The notes under the pieces: generated by a model
Databases searched by the model: none
What the model was told of the DNA's origin: nothing
The model's input: only the letters and a program-made list of their open reading frames with translations
In this document: positions 60,611-64,000 of the stretch, piece after piece
How the letters are laid out: each line of letters starts with the position of its first letter
How positions within the stretch are numbered: the first letter of the stretch is position 1
Made by a program: the position numbers and the translations under genes
Origin: CAXBGS01 sp963975425
GTDB taxonomy: Bacteria > Planctomycetota > Planctomycetia > Pirellulales > Pirellulaceae
Length of the DNA stretch: 64,000 nt
Direction of reading: 5' to 3'
Assembly: GCA_963975425.1 (NCBI GenBank)
Contig: CAXBGS010000012.1
Span: 62,001 to 126,000 of the forward strand

Positions 60611-62215
60611 ATGGCATTCAAATCCTTGACAACCCTAGCCACCGGCTTCCTATTGGTGGCGGCAAATTTCGGATCGGCGGCCGAAGTTGAATCTGCGCCG
60701 GAGAACACCTTGGGCAAAGGCGTCATTGTGGTCTGCCCACCCACTTTTCGCGAGGCGCTGCAGCCGTGGGTGCGGCATCGTCAAGTCGAAGGAATGTCGA
60801 TCGCCATCATCGACTCCGCATCGGACATCGACTCACTTCGCCGAAACGTCAAACGTACGGCAAACGCGGACACCAACTACATCGTCCTGGTCGGTGACGT
60901 TCCGGCGATCGGGACTCGCTGCGACCCGCTGCGTCAGGTGCCGACTTCGTATGCCGCGTCCAAGGTGACCGCGGCTTGGGGTTCGACACCGACACTGTTG
61001 ACCGATATGCCCATTGGTGATTTGGATGGTGACAAAATTCCTGATGCCGTCGTCGGACGCTTGCCCGTGGATCGGCCTAGCCAGCTGAGCAAGCTTGTTC
61101 AGCGAATCATCGCGCAAGACAACAGCACGGACTTTGGCCCCTGGCGCGGTAACGTCCAACTGATCGGAGGCATTGGTGGGTTCGGTGCATTCGTCGACGC
61201 GACGATCGAATCCGTCACGCGGGCCGTGGTCACCAATGTATTACCACTGGAAACCCGCACGTCGGTCATTTACGCCAGCCCGGGCCATGCCTTCTGTCCC
61301 GTCAATCAACCGTTTACCGACGCAGTCCTGCGCCGGTACGAGAACGGTTCCAGGTTTTGGGTGTATGCCGGACACGGACAAATTTCAGAATTGGATCGTG
61401 TGCCACCCACGGCCGATGGGATTCCGGTGCTCGACGGCGAGAGCGTTCGTCGATTGAATTGCCAATTGGGAAACGCTCCGATCGGAATCATGTTGGCATG
61501 TTACACCGGAGCGATCGATGCACCACAAGAGTCACTGGCCGAACAAATGTTATTGGCCGATGGAGGCCCGATTGCGGTGTTTGCCGGCAGCCGCGTCACA
61601 ATGCCATATGGAAACACGACCGCCGCGGTTGGGCTGATCGAAGGTGTCTTTGACAACAAGTTGCCTCGATTGGGTGACGCCTGGCTTTACGCCCTCAAGC
61701 AAATGCATCGAGACGATTCCACGGTGAACCAGCTTGACGCGACCGGGGCGTCGAAGAAGTCAAACACGCGCATCATGATCGACGCGTTGGCGTCCGTGGT
61801 CAGTCCCAGCGGTGCCGATTTGGTGCAAGAACGCCGCGAGCACATGGGGTTATACAACTTGTTGGGCGATCCCACGCTACGCATGCATCAACCACACACG
61901 CTGTCGATCCGTGTCGATCCCGCACATGATCCCGGATCACCCATCACCGTCTTCATCGATTCGCCCATCGCTGGACAGCTGTCCCTCGCCTTTGACAAAC
62001 CACTGGGCGGGATCACGCAAGGCGATCCGAACGAAACGACAGTCGCGACAATCCAACAGACCGTCACCGCCGACCGAGCGGTCAAGAACAAGGTCACGCT
62101 GCCGATTGACATCGTCGGCCCGATCATCGTGCGAGGTATCGTGACCGGCGAAACCGCTTGGGCAACCGCCGCGTCAAGAACGCTCGTGCGCGCGATGCCG
62201 AAAAAAGGCCAATGA
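60611..62215 (+). CDS. Gingipain-like C25-family cysteine peptidase
   Basis: 534 residues with a signal peptide (TLATGFLLVAANFGSA). The catalytic domain follows the C25 plan: PTFREALQPWVRHRQVEG, NYIVLVGDVPAI, PIGDLDGDKIPDAVVGRLPV (the gingipain D-x-x-P-D-x-x-V-G-R-L segment), RFWVYAGHGQISE with His255 and IGIMLACYTGAID with Cys297. His and Cys occupy the clan CD positions, 42 residues apart. After about 410 the C-terminal region is beta-rich, like the immunoglobulin-like domain of gingipains, but there is no long secretion domain. It is probably a periplasmic or surface endopeptidase; P1 specificity cannot be told. Confidence 0.87.
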   Translation: MAFKSLTTLATGFLLVAANFGSAAEVESAPENTLGKGVIVVCPPTFREALQPWVRHRQVEGMSIAIIDSASDIDSLRRNVKRTANADTNYIVLVGDVPAIGTRCDPLRQVPTSYAASKVTAAWGSTPTLLTDMPIGDLDGDKIPDAVVGRLPVDRPSQLSKLVQRIIAQDNSTDFGPWRGNVQLIGGIGGFGAFVDATIESVTRAVVTNVLPLETRTSVIYASPGHAFCPVNQPFTDAVLRRYENGSRFWVYAGHGQISELDRVPPTADGIPVLDGESVRRLNCQLGNAPIGIMLACYTGAIDAPQESLAEQMLLADGGPIAVFAGSRVTMPYGNTTAAVGLIEGVFDNKLPRLGDAWLYALKQMHRDDSTVNQLDATGASKKSNTRIMIDALASVVSPSGADLVQERREHMGLYNLLGDPTLRMHQPHTLSIRVDPAHDPGSPITVFIDSPIAGQLSLAFDKPLGGITQGDPNETTVATIQQTVTADRAVKNKVTLPIDIVGPIIVRGIVTGETAWATAASRTLVRAMPKKGQ

Positions 62216-62312
62216 CGGCTGGATCCGTGCATTGGCCTGGAATTCGACATGAATCGCTTGACGAGACCGTGCTGAACTCAGGGACGGCCCCAAAAGACGC
62301 AGCGCCCAAGAT

Positions 62313-62362
62313 AGTGCAGGGGCAAGACAGTGCAGGGCCCGTGACAGTGCAGGGCCCGTGAC
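62313..62362. repeat. 16-17-bp tandem repeat, 3 units
   Basis: AGTGCAGGGGCAAGAC (62313-62328) is followed by two identical AGTGCAGGGCCCGTGAC units (62329-62345, 62346-62362). It lies between the C25 peptidase gene and the convergent small lipoprotein gene; weaker copies extend upstream to about 62281. Confidence 0.85.
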
Positions 62363-62388
62363 CGTCTAGGATCGAATCAGTTCAGGGC

Positions 62389-62577
62389 CTACTGATCGGC
62401 ATCCACTTCTTCGCCGGTATCGGCTTCTGCGTCGACGTCCGGATTCTCCGCAAGAAAGGCCTCAAGCTCACTTTGGTCGGTGATCGTTTCCGGTGCACTT
62501 CCGCCGGTATCACATCCCGTAACCGCAAAGCAGAACAGCAGACCAAAACACGCACCAATGAATCGTGACACAATCAT
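62389..62577 (-). CDS. Small lipoprotein downstream of the DUF1559 gene
   Basis: 62 residues: a lipoprotein signal (IGACFGLLFCFAVTGC, lipobox VTGC, lipid-bearing Cys22) and a short acidic body (ETITDQSELEAFLAENPDVD and an Asp/Glu-rich end). No enzymatic motif. Short lipoproteins of this kind are commonly found next to DUF1559 genes in planctomycetes, and here the DUF1559 gene lies upstream on the same strand about 290 bp away. The function is unknown; association with the envelope is predicted from the signal. Confidence 0.8.
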   Translation of the reverse strand: MIVSRFIGACFGLLFCFAVTGCDTGGSAPETITDQSELEAFLAENPDVDAEADTGEEVDADQ

Positions 62578-62805
62578 TTAAACGTCCTATAGGTGTTGCC
62601 ACCGACTAACGAGACCACCCCGAACGCTATCAGCGGTACGGAATGAAATTTCCAGCCGGCAAAGGATAAAAAAACAGCAGTCACTTGATCGGTATCGATT
62701 GTGGGCTGCCTCGATCGCTTTCCCCACGATGAGCAATCGTTGAGTTTCCATCGAACGACGGTCCCGTCAACACGCACACCAACCAGATCAAAGATGACAA
62801 ACGAA

Positions 62806-62835
62806 GCCTCGCCCGATCACAAGACCGGGCGAGGC
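62806..62835 (-). terminator. Hairpin after the DUF1559 gene
   Basis: GCCTCGCCCG (62806-62815) pairs perfectly with CGGGCGAGGC (62826-62835). On the minus strand it is followed by TTCGTTTG, a weak T-rich tail. Placed 35 bp after the DUF1559 stop, it is a likely terminator or a processing/attenuation site before the small lipoprotein gene. Confidence 0.65.
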
Positions 62836-62870
62836 AAGTATTAGAAATGAGTCGATCGTCACGCGAACGA

Positions 62871-64000
62871 TCAGAACTCATCGTCAATCGTTTCGCGATT
62901 CGCCCTGGTACCGAGTGCTCCCCACAACCCATAGGGGCTCTGCATACCGGGAACACTTGTCGGCTCAATCGAACTGCTAGCCGTCGACATCAAGCCCACG
63001 TATAGCGTCGGGAAATGACTATTACCCGCTTCGATCGAATCCGTGATGAACTTCACGGCTCCGTCGGCCATCAAGACGTGACAACCACCTTGGTGCCGGC
63101 TGCCCGGCGGAAGGGTTCCTGTACTTGCGTTCCCTGCGTGCATCACGCACTCTCGGTTGGGAGGCAAGATCGTCGCCATCGACCCATAGACGCCGTGTGC
63201 GTGCTGCCACTTATAACCACGCATCCCGACGCCGTTGGGTTGAATCCCGACGGAGGCCATTGCACTATTGGGAATCGTGGGATCCCAAAACAGAGGTCGC
63301 AATGGATCTTTCCATCCCATCGTCTCGGCGATACCCGGATCGTCGTATACGCCACCTAAATTGCCTGCCTGCACGTATGGCGCGGTCCGCACATCGCGGT
63401 CACCCAAGTCGGTTGGGATCTCTCCGGCCATGATTGTGTTGGACAAACCATCCAGGATGTCTCGGAACTTCGAATTTTGCCGCGGCACAAAAACGCCTCG
63501 GCACGACTCACGTGTTCGCTGATAACGGCCGCTGTTATCGCGACCGAATTTAGTATTCAGCCAACCGGGCGCGCTCATCGCCGCGTTTCCAGTTGCGTTG
63601 TATGCTGGGGCACCGGCATTGGTATAGAACATCGCGTCACCGACGCAGGCCGCATAGTTGGTTCGGCCATCCGACGGTAAACCGCGCCCCGGATCGCTCG
63701 GACAGCGGTAGGTAGGAACCTCTGTTAACCAAGGATCATACTGGTGCGCAATGTGACCGTTCGCCGCATTGCCGAGTGGCTTCGACGGACTCGGTCCCAT
63801 CGCAGGGAAAGCGGGCCCGGGTGTTCCGGGCGTGACGGTCGTGCCTTGCGTCGGCACAAAGGGATTGCTGATCTGCTCCCACAGCGCTTGCTGCTCGACA
63901 AACGGCAAGATGCCAACCAGGAAACTGAGGTCGTACTGATTGTTGCCTGTGATCGGCTGATGTTGAGGTCCACCGGTGTGATGATAAACACTCAGCGTGC
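62871..64000 (-). CDS. DUF1559 prepilin-like protein (H-X9-DG), 5' end beyond window
   Basis: The frame runs open to the window edge, so the N-terminal prepilin-type methylation helix expected in the family is not seen. Present are LSVYHHTGGPQHQPITGNN, the family segment FLVGILPFVEQQALWEQISNP, YRCPSDPGRGLPSDGRTNYAACVGDAMF-like cysteine region (read as two pieces), FRDILDGLSNTIMAGEI and the terminal H-Q-G-G-C-H-V-L-M-A-D-G, which is the H-X9-DG motif. DUF1559 proteins are highly multiplied in planctomycetes and are thought to be pseudopilin-like surface proteins; function unknown. A small lipoprotein gene follows on the same strand. Confidence 0.92.
   Translation of the reverse strand, partial: TLSVYHHTGGPQHQPITGNNQYDLSFLVGILPFVEQQALWEQISNPFVPTQGTTVTPGTPGPAFPAMGPSPSKPLGNAANGHIAHQYDPWLTEVPTYRCPSDPGRGLPSDGRTNYAACVGDAMFYTNAGAPAYNATGNAAMSAPGWLNTKFGRDNSGRYQRTRESCRGVFVPRQNSKFRDILDGLSNTIMAGEIPTDLGDRDVRTAPYVQAGNLGGVYDDPGIAETMGWKDPLRPLFWDPTIPNSAMASVGIQPNGVGMRGYKWQHAHGVYGSMATILPPNRECVMHAGNASTGTLPPGSRHQGGCHVLMADGAVKFITDSIEAGNSHFPTLYVGLMSTASSSIEPTSVPGMQSPYGLWGALGTRANRETIDDEF

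Overview
The window comes from a planctomycete, most likely a Pirellulaceae (Rhodopirellula-like) chromosome. The evidence is a set of lineage-typical genes: DUF1549-, DUF1552- and DUF1592-type surface/cytochrome-like proteins, a DUF1559 prepilin-like protein with an H-X9-DG motif, the short basic PVC-superphylum signature protein, an ECF sigma factor directly followed by a membrane Ser/Thr kinase with TPR-like repeats, and a DUF4175-like/VWA operon. No rRNA, tRNA, insertion sequence, phage gene or CRISPR array was seen. Both end genes run off the window.

Layout. 1-6 kb: a truncated DUF1549 gene, an ECF sigma-kinase pair, then a gap holding a candidate stand-alone structured small RNA on the minus strand. 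6-11 kb: an RND efflux adaptor and pump. 11-16 kb: a methyltransferase, a DUF4261-like acidic protein, an acyltransferase, a fatty-acid desaturase and the PVC signature gene, all on the minus strand. 16-20 kb: a flippase-like membrane protein and an S46 dipeptidyl-peptidase. 20-31 kb: a minus-strand surface-glycan cluster (CDP-6-deoxyhexose synthesis rfbF/rfbG, a C-methyltransferase, 3,5-epimerase, reductase, CmcI-like protein, four glycosyltransferases and two FkbM methyltransferases). 31-38 kb: a tightly overlapped three-gene operon (giant coiled-coil membrane protein, VWA/amidotransferase-like protein, clan CD caspase-like peptidase). 38-45 kb: ankyrin lipoprotein, thrS, the E2 subunit of 2-oxoglutarate dehydrogenase, a degenerate EEP-fold membrane protein and a GNAT. 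45-50 kb: a TroA-like metal ABC transporter and miaA. 50-60 kb: DUF1592/DUF1552 pair, argJ, an ABC-2 exporter, a STAS protein, a multi-pass membrane protein and pdxA. 60-64 kb: a gingipain-like C25 peptidase, a small lipoprotein and a truncated DUF1559 gene.

Themes. Short tandem-repeat arrays, each with its own unit (periods 7, 16, 17, about 22 bp), sit in many gene junctions; three of them run in register through a stop codon. Seven proteins, six of them in the glycan cluster, end in a basic residue followed closely by Ala-Ala. The cassette at 31-38 kb and the small-RNA candidate at 5.4-5.6 kb are the best candidates for undescribed biology. Start codons were chosen by homology-like N-termini, overlaps or Shine-Dalgarno sites and are uncertain where stated.
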